Assembly: GCF_026339995.1 (NCBI RefSeq)
Contig: NZ_JAPEPT010000003.1
Span: 496,001-560,000, forward strand
Origin: Streptomyces sp. NBC_01481
GTDB taxonomy: Bacteria > Actinomycetota > Actinomycetes > Streptomycetales > Streptomycetaceae
Length of the DNA: 64,000 nt
Reading direction: 5' to 3'
Shown: positions 16,614 to 25,340 of the stretch, piece after piece
How positions within the stretch are numbered: the stretch's first letter is position 1
How the letters are laid out: each line of letters starts with the position of its first letter
Position numbers and translations under genes: made by a program
Notes under the pieces: generated by a model
The model's input: only the letters and a program-made list of their open reading frames with translations
Databases searched by the model: none
Told to the model about the DNA's origin: nothing

Positions 16614-16980
16614 TCCAGCTTGGATCCCTATTATTTCTTCGGGTGGCACCGCTCGACGGCCACCAGTCGGATCCTCTCGCGCAACTCCCGCCGCTCGCCT
16701 CTCAGGCCACCACCCCAAAGCGGCTAGTTCACTACATGGGAAACGCCGTGACGGGAGGCGGAGCCCTCCAGGGCTGTCGCTGTGCGGCGGAGTGGGCCCA
16801 CTATCAGGGAGAGACGTACGCGCGTGACCGAGGGCAGACGACTACGTCGGTGCGGGGCCGGCTCTCTCGTCGTCACCCCTAAACCTCGGTACGGTCGTGG
16901 TCGTGTCTGACGTGCGTCGGGTTGGTCACCCGTTGGCGTGCGTCAGTTGATCGCGCAAGACTAGGGGAGCTGGTACGGGC
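16614..16980. other. island-chromosome junction, no gene seen
   Basis: Composition changes from AT-rich to chromosome-like GC within the first 40 bases after the TIR stop codon. No coding sequence with convincing codon bias is present. GGGGAG near the end (16965-16970) could serve the downstream gene remnant. No tRNA or obvious attachment repeat was recognised. Confidence 0.4.
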
Positions 16981-17346
16981 ATGGCGGTTGACGCTGCCCG
17001 ATCGGAAGAGGGGTTCACATCGGCGGGGGCGACGCGGGTGATGGTTGCCGCGTGCCAGGCTACGGGGCTCCACGACAGAGGCGCGGAGTTGATCCGCCTC
17101 GGAGAGAACCCGTTGTTCCGGCTGGCCTCGGCGCCGGTGATCGTGCGTGTGGCGCGCGGGGAAGAGTGGTTGCCGAAGGCACGCACGGAAGTCGCCGTCT
17201 CGCGCTGGCTGAACGGCGAGGGGTTCCCTGCCGCGCAAGCTGTGGAGGACCTGGAGCAGCCGCTGTTGGTCGACGGCCACCCTGTGACGTTCTGGCATCT
17301 GATCGTTGAGGGGGATCCTGTCCGGTCGATCAGGCCGGATCAGTGA
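16981..17346 (+). pseudogene. aminoglycoside phosphotransferase remnant (N-terminal lobe only)
   Basis: About 110 residues match the N-lobe of an APH-family kinase: GAELIRLGENPLFRLASAPV, IVRVARGEEW, EVAVSRWLNGEGFPAAQA and HPVTFWHLI. The similarity then stops; ten unrelated residues follow and the frame closes at 17344-17346. The catalytic HGD loop and everything beyond are missing, so it cannot be an active kinase. The break coincides with the left arm of an inverted repeat (17316-17331), suggesting deletion or insertion at that point. It marks the right edge of the transferred island. Confidence 0.75.
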
Positions 17347-17444
17347 GCGGGTCTGGCGATGGGGGCACCTCCCGTGCCCGAAGGGCTACGGGGGAGAAGT
17401 GCCGTGCCAGGGCACGCGAGCCCGGCAAGATCGACCGGACAGGA
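17316..17444. repeat. 129-bp element with 16-bp perfect (23-bp imperfect) inverted ends
   Basis: TCCTGTCCGGTCGATC at 17316-17331 is the exact inverse of 17429-17444; the match extends to 23 bp with two mismatches. The interior has a second fold-back (CACCTCCCGTGCCC...GGGCTACGGGGGAG, 17367-17396). It begins inside the phosphotransferase remnant and ends one base before the Nudix stop codon. It could be a miniature inverted-repeat element or a two-way terminator between convergent genes. No clear target-site duplication is visible. Confidence 0.6.
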
Positions 17445-17445
17445 C

Positions 17446-17937
17446 CTACGCGGGCGGCAGCCCGTTCTCCAGCTCCACCGTTCCGCTGCCCTTCTCCAGG
17501 GCGTCCAGAGCGGCCAGCACCCGGTGACCCAGCGAGCCCAGGAAGTGCGCCGGGATCTCGTCACGCGACACCAGCCGCCAGGAGATCAGCTCTTCCTCCT
17601 GCAGCCGGATCGCCGCGAACTGCGCCTCGGTCAGCACTCCGCCGTCGTACACATACGCCGCGATCGGCGGCCGCGCGGTGCCCTGCACCCAGTCCACCGC
17701 CAGCAGCGCGCCCGGCTCCACGTCGAGTCCGATCTCCTCGAGCGTCTCCCTGCGGGCGGCCAGCCGCGGGGTTTCGCCCAGATCCGACTCGATGGTCCCG
17801 CCGGGCAGCGCCCAGCCCTCGCGGTAGTTGGGCTCGACGATCAGCACACGTCCCTCACCGTCACGGATGAGAACGGCGGCACCGGCGAGGATGCGGGGCA
17901 GGGATGCGATGTACGTGGCGTAGTCAGAGGTAGTCAC
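17446..17937 (-). CDS. Nudix hydrolase
   Basis: 163 residues. The Nudix helix is ARRETLEEIG, preceded by GGTIESDLGET, which has two residues more than the standard spacing between the GG and the GE. The core catalytic E residues are intact. The substrate is unknown; nucleoside diphosphate derivatives including ADP-ribose and NADH are typical. It starts 28 bp after the stop of the large SAV_2336-like gene on the same strand, so it may be the last gene of that run. GTG 17937 has no Shine-Dalgarno but TACGCT (17945-17950, minus strand) supports leaderless initiation, so it may also have its own promoter. Confidence 0.85.
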   Translation of the reverse strand: MTTSDYATYIASLPRILAGAAVLIRDGEGRVLIVEPNYREGWALPGGTIESDLGETPRLAARRETLEEIGLDVEPGALLAVDWVQGTARPPIAAYVYDGGVLTEAQFAAIRLQEEELISWRLVSRDEIPAHFLGSLGHRVLAALDALEKGSGTVELENGLPPA

Positions 17938-17965
17938 TTGGGGAAGCGTAACGGGGGTGCGGGCG

Positions 17966-20900
17966 TCAGCCCTTGGTGCCCGGCGGGCGGTTTCCGGCGG
18001 GTGGGCCGTCGAGCCGGAGACGGGCCTGGTCGGCATCGTGCTGGGCGGCGCGCGTGTCCGGGTGGTCGGCCCCCAGGACTCGCGTACGGGTCCCTGCCAC
18101 GACCTCGTACATCTCCAGCGCCCCCGCCCACTGACCCATGCGGGCGAGGAAGTGGCCCGCCTCATGGCGGGTGACCAGAGTGTCGGGGTGGTCGCCGCCG
18201 AGCACCCCGATCCGGGCGGTGAGGACTTGGGAGGCCAGGTGGTACGCCTCCTGATGCCGGCCGAGGGCGCTGAAGGTGAAGGCCACGTTGTGCTGACAGC
18301 GCAGTGCGTCGGGGTGCCGGGCGCCCTGCATCTGCAGCCGTCGCGTCAGTACTTCGTTGTAGAGGGGCAGGGCTTCCCTGTGGCGGCCCAGCAGGCCGAG
18401 GGTGAAGGCGGTCTGCTGGCGCGCGTCCAGCGTGTCGGGGTGGTACGGGCCGAAGGCCGCGCTCCTGCCCTCCTCGACGGTCTGGAACTCGACCAGCGCC
18501 TCCCGGTACTGGCCCAGCGCGAGCAGTGCGAACCCCCGCTCCCACCGTGACATGAGCGTGGCCGGATGCTCCCGGCCCAGCAGCGCCAGCCGGGCGGATG
18601 CGACGCCGCTGAGCACGGCGTGCGCCTCGGCCCATTCGCTGCGCCGTAGATGCCCGACGCCGCGGCTGTGCTCGGCGTCGAGTTCGGCGGCCTGTTCCTC
18701 GGCGGACCGCGGGGTGGGGCGGAAGGGGACGGGCTGGAACACGCCGTCATGGAAGAGGCCGTGCCCGCGGGGGCCGGTGAGTTCGATACGGCAGGTCAGA
18801 TGCGCCGTGCCGGTCCCGGACCGGCGACGGACGCGATCGTCCCCGAGGAGGATGTGGACGCCCTGGTAGCGAGCGGTTCTGATCGTCTCGTCGACAATGC
18901 CCAGCTCCGGGCCGGAGCGAATGCGTTCGTAATCGTCCAGGACCACCACGAGCCAGGGGCGCTGCAATCGCCTTCGCTGGTCCAACTGCGTGTGCAGGAG
19001 GTCACGCAGTTCACCGATTGCCTCCGGCCGCGCGGTGAGATCCTGGGCCCACTTCACCTCTGGCAGCGCGGCGAGCGCGGAGAGGTGCTCCGAGTCGCCG
19101 TGCCAGGCGCAGACGAAGGTGACGGCACCCCCGGGGTTCGCCTCGGCCAGGCCCCGGACGACCGCGGCGAGCATCCGGTGCCGGTCCCGGACGTCGGTGC
19201 CGGTCAGCAGTCCGTGCGGGCCGTCGCCGCCGTACACCCGCTCATTGAGGTCCAGCAGGACCGGTCGGCCGCCCTCGCCCACGCCGAACTGTGCGGCCAG
19301 CAAGGGAACGTCGGGCTGATCATGGGCTCTGGCGTTGAAGGCCCGCAGCAACTCGTCCGCGGTGGGCCGGTCGGCTGGATCGGTCGCGACGCAGCGGCGC
19401 AGCAGTGCCTGGTGGCCGCGGCCCGTCGCGGGGGGAAGGCGCGGATCCGCGGCCGGATCGTAGCGCCAGTCGCCGGCAGCCGCGGCCAGCAGCATCCGTC
19501 CCACCGCGTACATGTCGGACGCCTTGCTCGGCGGATCGTCGTCGCTGAGGAGTTCCGGTGCCCGGAACTCCTCCTGCTGGCGCAGGACCCACCGGTAGGG
19601 GCTGTGGACACCGTCCAGGGAGGCGGCCATCCACCCGGTGATCTCGACCTCCTGTCCCGCCAGGAGGACGCAGTTGGGGATCAGCGTGCTGTGGATGACG
19701 CCCTTGCGGTGCGCCCGTGCGAGACCGTTCGCCAGCTGCCTCCCGACGGACACGAACTCCATGCCGTGGAGGGCACCCCGTTCGTTGACGAACGTGCGCA
19801 GATTGGGCGCCGGACCGGAGGCGCGCTGGTCCTGGGCGTATGAGGTGGCGATCCACGCGGGCACGGCGGTGGCGTCATGGCCGAGCAGCCGTGGCGCGTA
19901 CACGCCGCCCATCCGGGACAGGGCCTCCGCCTCCGTTGAGATCAGCGCGGCGCTCCACGACCGCTCCATTTCCGGGATACGGATCACGGCGATCCCCGCA
20001 TGCTGCTCGGAGGTCCCCAGATACAGCCCCATATGAGGCCAGCCGTACCGATGCCGGGCGATCAGCCGGAAGGGACCCGCAGTCCGCGGGTTCCCCGGGG
20101 CAGGCGACTGCCAGTCGGAACCGGGAGCGTCGACGAACGACGGCGGCGGAACCGCGGGGCCCCGCGGAACCCCGAGCCGTCGCAGCAGCCGCTCGTCCAT
20201 CCACCCGAAGGGGCGCCCGCCCGCGGGCAGCCGGTCCGTCCCCGAGGGATGCGGCAGCCAGGCAGGGAAGTCCGCCTGGCGGTCGGCGAGTTCGGCGAGT
20301 CGTGCACTGACCGCGCGGGTGGCCCGTACGAGTTCGCCGGCCGGGAGCGTGTCGAGCAGGATGCGCCGGGTGTCCTCGGCGAAGTCGAAGCCCCGGTGCT
20401 GCGGCAGCAGATCGTCCCCGCCCGCAGGGCGCATGAGGCCGCCCAGGAACACCTCCGCCAGATGCCCGGTGTCGATCTCGGGGCCCAGCGCGTCCTGCAC
20501 CAGTCGCATGGCGGGGACCGAGAGCGGGGAGACCGCCGCGAGATGGGCGGCGAGACGGTACGCCTGAGGGGAGGCCGCCGTGCGGAAACGCAGCAGGCCG
20601 TCCCCGCCGGGCGTGCGCGTCGCGGCGTACGGGCGGGCAGGGGTCCGGTTCGCGAGCAGCGGCAGGACCGCCGAGGTGCCGGGCGATGCGACCAACCGGG
20701 CCCAGGCGCCCAGGGATTCGGGGGTCGCCGCGAGCACCGGCACCGCAACCCTGTCGTACGGGGCGACTTCGGGCGGCAGCACCGGGTCCACGACCCGCCA
20801 GGTGTGGTTGGGCGCGCCACGCCTGGGCGTGGTCACCTCCCATTCCTCGGTACGGATGCCGGAGCCCTCCCACAGCCGCTCGGGCAGCGCGTGCAGCACG

Positions 20901-21754
20901 GCCGTCGGGCCGACCCGCGCGGCGCGCTCCAGCGCTGTGTGCATCCGGCCGTCCCGCCACGCCGCGCCGACGCCGTCGCTGATGGCGAGCAGCAGGGTGT
21001 GGCCGGCGGGGTCCGTGACGGCGGACGCGGGCAGCGGGGCGCTGTCCTGCTCGTAGGGGCGCCTGCCCAGCAGGGGAGCCTTAGGGCTCCGGCTGTCCAG
21101 CCCGTACACGCGTACGTCACGGAAGGCGCCACTGCGCTCCATCAGCAGCCGTGTCTCGCCGGCGAGCCGCTGCCACAACAGCATCGACACCCCGTCGTCC
21201 ACGAGGAGCACCAGATCCAGCCAGCGGGCGCGGCCCGGGCGCAGGACCGCGTCGGGCAACCGGGTCTCGGCCATCGCGGTCACGGTGGCGGGCTCGTCCA
21301 GCTCGGCGGTCCTGCGGTCGGGGCGCAGCTGTTTGAGCGGGCGCAGCGCACGGCCGAGGGGCAGTTCGGCGGAGCCGAGCGCCTTGTCCTGCGGGGCACG
21401 TACGGGGACGGCGGGCCGGTCGTGCCGCGGGCGCTGCCGTGGGGCGGGTGCGCCGTGAACGTCGGAGCCGCGTCCCATGCCGGGCCGCGCGTCCGGCGAG
21501 AGTCGCGCGTCCGGCGCTGTGGGCACGGGCCTCTGCGAGGCCTCCGGCCAGGGAGGGCGGGGGTCGGCGGCCGGGTCCGCGCAAGGAGGTGCCTCCTGCC
21601 CCTCCGGCGGTGGCTCGGCGTCGGCGCCCGCCCCGGCCAGTACCGTCGACGCTCCCGCCGGCAGCCGCCCGGCCAGCCACAGCGCATCCAGCAGCTCTTC
21701 GTGGGACAGCTCCGCCCCGCAGTCCGCCAGGATCCGCCGCAGCTTGCTCCACAC
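17966..21754 (-). CDS. SAV_2336-type multidomain protein: vWA-like, pseudokinase, degenerate FtsK-like ATPase, TPR
   Basis: A 1262-residue regulator or scaffold. In order: SAV_2336 N-terminal helix bundle (1-35); proline-rich linker; vWA-like fold (about 175-290; DLVLLVDDGVSM and LLAISDG in place of a MIDAS); mixed helical region (300-500); protein-kinase fold (560-805) whose catalytic loop reads VIHSTLIPN instead of H-R-D...N and whose D-F-G site reads ITGWM, hence a pseudokinase; an FtsK/EccC-like domain (815-1010; GPHGLLTGTDVRDRH has lost the GKS/T Walker A, while VVVLDDYERI keeps Walker B); then five or so TPRs of kinesin-light-chain type (1030-1245). GTG 21754 lies 5 bp after the MoxR stop. 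Likely the vWA/scaffold partner of the MoxR ATPase. Confidence 0.8.
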   Translation of the reverse strand: MWSKLRRILADCGAELSHEELLDALWLAGRLPAGASTVLAGAGADAEPPPEGQEAPPCADPAADPRPPWPEASQRPVPTAPDARLSPDARPGMGRGSDVHGAPAPRQRPRHDRPAVPVRAPQDKALGSAELPLGRALRPLKQLRPDRRTAELDEPATVTAMAETRLPDAVLRPGRARWLDLVLLVDDGVSMLLWQRLAGETRLLMERSGAFRDVRVYGLDSRSPKAPLLGRRPYEQDSAPLPASAVTDPAGHTLLLAISDGVGAAWRDGRMHTALERAARVGPTAVLHALPERLWEGSGIRTEEWEVTTPRRGAPNHTWRVVDPVLPPEVAPYDRVAVPVLAATPESLGAWARLVASPGTSAVLPLLANRTPARPYAATRTPGGDGLLRFRTAASPQAYRLAAHLAAVSPLSVPAMRLVQDALGPEIDTGHLAEVFLGGLMRPAGGDDLLPQHRGFDFAEDTRRILLDTLPAGELVRATRAVSARLAELADRQADFPAWLPHPSGTDRLPAGGRPFGWMDERLLRRLGVPRGPAVPPPSFVDAPGSDWQSPAPGNPRTAGPFRLIARHRYGWPHMGLYLGTSEQHAGIAVIRIPEMERSWSAALISTEAEALSRMGGVYAPRLLGHDATAVPAWIATSYAQDQRASGPAPNLRTFVNERGALHGMEFVSVGRQLANGLARAHRKGVIHSTLIPNCVLLAGQEVEITGWMAASLDGVHSPYRWVLRQQEEFRAPELLSDDDPPSKASDMYAVGRMLLAAAAGDWRYDPAADPRLPPATGRGHQALLRRCVATDPADRPTADELLRAFNARAHDQPDVPLLAAQFGVGEGGRPVLLDLNERVYGGDGPHGLLTGTDVRDRHRMLAAVVRGLAEANPGGAVTFVCAWHGDSEHLSALAALPEVKWAQDLTARPEAIGELRDLLHTQLDQRRRLQRPWLVVVLDDYERIRSGPELGIVDETIRTARYQGVHILLGDDRVRRRSGTGTAHLTCRIELTGPRGHGLFHDGVFQPVPFRPTPRSAEEQAAELDAEHSRGVGHLRRSEWAEAHAVLSGVASARLALLGREHPATLMSRWERGFALLALGQYREALVEFQTVEEGRSAAFGPYHPDTLDARQQTAFTLGLLGRHREALPLYNEVLTRRLQMQGARHPDALRCQHNVAFTFSALGRHQEAYHLASQVLTARIGVLGGDHPDTLVTRHEAGHFLARMGQWAGALEMYEVVAGTRTRVLGADHPDTRAAQHDADQARLRLDGPPAGNRPPGTKG

Positions 21755-21759
21755 CGGCG

Positions 21760-22740
21760 CTACACCGTCCCGCCGAGCCGGTGCAGTACGGCGTCGAGCA
21801 GGCCGTCGGCGTCCAGGTCGACGCCGCCCTTGCGCAGGAAGACGGCGTTCAGCAGCTGGTCGGTGGCGAGTTCACCGCGGGCCCGCCGTGCCAGGAAGGC
21901 GCGCAGCAGCTCGTCGACGCCGGGTAGATCCGCCGATCCCAGGTGGGCGCGGACGATGGCGAGCAGCCTGTCCGGGTCCGGTTCCGGCAGAGCGAGCCGT
22001 ACGCACCGGCGCAGAAACGCGGGCGGGAAGTCGCGTTCGCCGTTGCTGGTGATGACGACGACCGGGAATTCCGAGCAGCGCACCCGGCCACTGACCACCT
22101 CCGTCCAGGACTCGGGGTCGGCCGTCATCACCTGGACCGAGGCCTGGTCCTCGGGCAGCCGGGCCAGCTCGGGGATCTCGAACTCACCCTCCTCGAAGAC
22201 GTTCAGCAGATCGTTGGGGAGATCGACGTCCCCCTTGTCGAGTTCGTCGACGAGCAGAACCCGTGGGCGTGGGCCGGGAACCAGCGCCGTACCGAGCGCT
22301 CCCAGCCGCACGTACGAGCCGACGTCCAGCTCTCCGGAGACCTCGCCGGCCTCGTTGCGGAGGTTCGACTCACGCAGCCGGCCGATCGCGTCGTAGTGGT
22401 AGAGGGCGTCCTGCAGGGCGGCCCGGCTGTTGACCGGCCAGTTCAGCACCCGGCCGAGCCGCAGTTCGTGCGCGATCGCGTACGCCAGGGACGACTTGCC
22501 CGTGCCTGGCCGGCCCGTCACCAGCAGGGGGCGGCGCAGATGCAGCGCGGCGTTGACGATATCGGCTTCGGCCTGCCCGATCAGATACGGGAGCGGGCGC
22601 GGCGTGCTCGCCGAGACCGAGGAGTTGTTGTCGAAGCGGCGCCACGGCGGAGCCTCGGGGAAGTCGACCGTACGCGCCTGCCCGTCGCCGCGGAACAGCC
22701 TCCAGTCGCCGTTGCCCTGGTGGTCCTGTGCGGGGTTCAT
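21760..22740 (-). CDS. MoxR-type AAA+ ATPase
   Basis: 326 residues. Walker A GRPGTGKS (76-83), Walker B VLLVDELD (161-168), sensor-1 TSN (231-233) and a paired Arg finger RR (244-245) are all intact, so this is probably the only active ATPase of the cluster. MoxR proteins remodel vWA-containing partners. It overlaps the upstream protease gene by four bases (ATGA) and is followed 5 bp later by the SAV_2336-type gene, so translational coupling and stoichiometric expression are likely. Confidence 0.87.
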   Translation of the reverse strand: MNPAQDHQGNGDWRLFRGDGQARTVDFPEAPPWRRFDNNSSVSASTPRPLPYLIGQAEADIVNAALHLRRPLLVTGRPGTGKSSLAYAIAHELRLGRVLNWPVNSRAALQDALYHYDAIGRLRESNLRNEAGEVSGELDVGSYVRLGALGTALVPGPRPRVLLVDELDKGDVDLPNDLLNVFEEGEFEIPELARLPEDQASVQVMTADPESWTEVVSGRVRCSEFPVVVITSNGERDFPPAFLRRCVRLALPEPDPDRLLAIVRAHLGSADLPGVDELLRAFLARRARGELATDQLLNAVFLRKGGVDLDADGLLDAVLHRLGGTV

Positions 22741-24905
22741 CGGATGTCCGCTCCTTCCGCGGGGTCAAGCAGTTCGAGCCCACCGGGCAGTGGCAGCTCC
22801 GTGTTCTCCCACACGAGTGAGGGCCGGGCGGGCGACGGGACGCTCGCGCCGTACTGCTCGGCTCTGAAGTGCTGGATGCGCTCGGGGAGTTGGTGCAGCG
22901 GTCCGGAGGGTGCGATGCCGTCGAGCCGGTCGGCGTGCTCGTGGCTCTGGGCCGCCCGGTCCCACAGCACCACGGGGACGCCGAGGGCCAGACAGAGCTG
23001 GAGCAGCGCCTCCCGCGGGGCGGGCGGGCCGTGCAGCACGACCTGCGCGGTGTCCCGGTGGCTGGTCTCCAGCAGTGCGTACACCTTCTCCGGCGACGCA
23101 CAGTTCTCGTCGACGACGAGCGGCCCGGTGTGCGCGCTCTCCCAGCGGCGACGCAGCTCGGCCTCGCGGCGCGGGGCGCGGGCGCTCACCTCGGGGCAGC
23201 GCAGCGCGATACGGAACTTCACCCCGAGCGGGATCCGCGGCAGGAACTCCACCGAACTGGCCGCCTCCCACTCGTCGAAGGGCAGTTGCAGCCCGTCACG
23301 GTCGACGACGATGTCGACATGGGTGACGCCCTGACCGCCGTCGTCCCGGGCGGTCTCGGCCGCCTCACGGATCAGCCGGGCGATCTCGGCCCCGCTGCGC
23401 GGCTCGTCCGCGGTCACGAGCGAGGCCGTGGCACCGTCCTGGCGCACTTCCCACAGCGCGCAGGCGTACCGGTCGGGCGGACCGGAGATCTCGGCGACCA
23501 GACGGACGACGGGGGAGGGGCGGTACGCGGCCCAGGCCGTGGCATCCGCACGGCGCAGCTGCAAGGCGGCCGGATGGCAGCCGAGCCGTGCCGCGACCCG
23601 CTCCGACCAGGCGTGAAGGGCCGCGCGCACCGGCGGCGCGGTGGCCGCGGCCGCATACTCGACGAGCGTGAGCAGGGCGGGCACCGGCGAGATGCCGTCC
23701 GCGGGCCGCCCGCCGTCGCGGTACGCCTCCAGCTCCGTCACCGCCGCATCCAGGTCGCGCGGATCCAGCCTGGCGCCGCTCAGCGACCGGGGAGGGGCGA
23801 TGTACCGCAGTGCCTCGCGTGCCGCCCGCGGCAGCAGCGCGGCGTCCGCGACGACAGCCGGTCGCAACTCCCGTAATAACGACCGGTGTTCGTCGAGGGA
23901 GAGCAGCCGCGCCGTACCGGTCAGCCTGCCCAGCGCGAGCAGCCGGTCGAGCCCGGCGCGCGCGTGGCCGTCCTGGAGGGTGGGGGCGAGCGACTCGCTG
24001 AGCGAGGCGAGTGCGCGTTCCTCGGAGGCGAGCAACTGCGCCAACTCCTCCACGGCCGGGGCGGATTCCCCGGGCGGGGGCTCGTATCCGAACAGGGCGG
24101 CCAGGGTGCGGGCGTGCTGCGCCCGGCGCGCCGGATCGCCGAGCAGTGACCACAGCTCGGCGGCGAAGCCGGCGGCCGTGGAGCCGTCTGCGCACGCCGC
24201 CGTGCCGTACCGTCCACGCACCGCGCACTCGGCGACGGTGTCGGCCGCCCCCGCCCGCTCCAGCTCGTCCCGGATCGCCTGCCACGGCACGGCCCAGCTG
24301 CGCCGCACCGTCGCCTGCGGGCTCATCGGCCCCTCGCCGGGCATCACATGGGCCACGACCAGACCCACCACCGTCGCGTCCTCGGTCGCCCACAGCGGCC
24401 CGCCGCTGAAACCGGGCCCGATCGCGGCGCCGGACAGCTGCCCGTCCAGATAGCCGAACCGGCCTTCCTGGAGCTTCACTTCGGTGTCGGCGAACGCGAT
24501 GGCCTCTCCGCCGCCGTGCCACGCCCGCAGCCTCTGCCCCTCGGCCATGTCGCGCCAGACGACAGGGCTGAGCCACTGCGGCGCGGGCTCTTCGAGTTCC
24601 AGTACGGCGAGATCGCCCTGCCAGACCATCGCGGACGCGCCCCACTGCGGCGGCACCCACACCACGAGCCTGGCCGTGCGGTGCTGGGCCGCGCCGGGCC
24701 CGTGGAAGGCCAGGTGCAGCGCGTCGTCGGCGGGCGGGGCCGTGGTGTACAGCTCGCGGCCCAGCGCGTCGTTGACGACATGGGCGCAGGTCACCACACG
24801 GCGGGCGGAGAGCAGTGCGGCGCCGCCCGCCGCCGTCTTCGCGCCGCCGTGCAGCACGGAGACGCGGGGCGCGGCGGCGGCCGCCGGCCTTCTGAACCAG
24901 CCCAT
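22737..24905 (-). CDS. trypsin-like serine protease fused to VMAP-like C-terminal domain
   Basis: 722 residues. The N-terminal trypsin fold (about 12-215) has a complete triad: His42 in VVTCAHVV, Asp98 in WQGDLAVLELE and Ser167 in GPGFSGGPLW. There is no signal peptide, so it should act in the cytosol. A helical middle region (240-420) follows. The C-terminal region (440-700) with LQLPFDEWEAA, FLPRIPLGVKFRIALRCPE and GVPVVLWDRA resembles the vWA-MoxR-associated protein C-terminal domain. It shares one base with the Trypco1 gene (TGATG) and four with the MoxR gene. In ternary VMAP systems such proteases are proposed to be the executing module; here that is inference. Confidence 0.82.
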   Translation of the reverse strand: MGWFRRPAAAAAPRVSVLHGGAKTAAGGAALLSARRVVTCAHVVNDALGRELYTTAPPADDALHLAFHGPGAAQHRTARLVVWVPPQWGASAMVWQGDLAVLELEEPAPQWLSPVVWRDMAEGQRLRAWHGGGEAIAFADTEVKLQEGRFGYLDGQLSGAAIGPGFSGGPLWATEDATVVGLVVAHVMPGEGPMSPQATVRRSWAVPWQAIRDELERAGAADTVAECAVRGRYGTAACADGSTAAGFAAELWSLLGDPARRAQHARTLAALFGYEPPPGESAPAVEELAQLLASEERALASLSESLAPTLQDGHARAGLDRLLALGRLTGTARLLSLDEHRSLLRELRPAVVADAALLPRAAREALRYIAPPRSLSGARLDPRDLDAAVTELEAYRDGGRPADGISPVPALLTLVEYAAAATAPPVRAALHAWSERVAARLGCHPAALQLRRADATAWAAYRPSPVVRLVAEISGPPDRYACALWEVRQDGATASLVTADEPRSGAEIARLIREAAETARDDGGQGVTHVDIVVDRDGLQLPFDEWEAASSVEFLPRIPLGVKFRIALRCPEVSARAPRREAELRRRWESAHTGPLVVDENCASPEKVYALLETSHRDTAQVVLHGPPAPREALLQLCLALGVPVVLWDRAAQSHEHADRLDGIAPSGPLHQLPERIQHFRAEQYGASVPSPARPSLVWENTELPLPGGLELLDPAEGADIR

Positions 24906-25294
24906 CAGTTCCGCGGTGTCCCACTCTGCCAGGTAGCCGAAATGCTCATAGTGGCCTTGCCGTTAGCCCCGACGATGCCCAGCTTCAGATCCTGGCCGAT
25001 CTCGACGCCGAACGCGACGGTGATCTCCTGCGGCGGGTTCTCGGACGCCGACACCGCGCCGTGGACCTCGTCGAGCAGCGGACCGAGCGGGCGCAGCGCC
25101 GTACGCAGCGCGTCAGCGGCCAGCGCCGCCGCCCGGCCGGGGCCGCTCGCCACCGGCCTGGCCGCACCGAAGCCCTCCGGCAGATCGGCAGTGCCGGTGC
25201 CCTGAGACGGTACGGCGAGCGGCTCTCCGGCCCCCGACAGCTCCAGGCGCACCTGCGAACCGTCCGACAGCGCAAGCTCCATGTACTCAGGCAT
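24905..25294 (-). CDS. Trypco1 (CU044_2847-family) small protein
   Basis: 129 residues, beginning MPEYMELALSDGSQVRLEL and ending ISATWQSG. The pattern (an N-terminal beta-rich part, a helix AALAADALRTALRPLGPLLDEV, then EITVAFGVEIGQDLKLGIVG) fits the trypsin-co-occurring domain 1 family. That family sits beside cytosolic trypsin-like proteases and may be their substrate or trigger. Its stop codon overlaps the protease start. ATG 25294 is chosen because the family starts at this motif; GTG 25318 would add eight residues. Confidence 0.78.
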   Translation of the reverse strand: MPEYMELALSDGSQVRLELSGAGEPLAVPSQGTGTADLPEGFGAARPVASGPGRAAALAADALRTALRPLGPLLDEVHGAVSASENPPQEITVAFGVEIGQDLKLGIVGANGKATMSISATWQSGTPRN

Positions 25295-25340
25295 CTGGCC
25301 ATTGTGCCGATCAAGCACCCCCGGCGGCAGCCGTTTCGCG

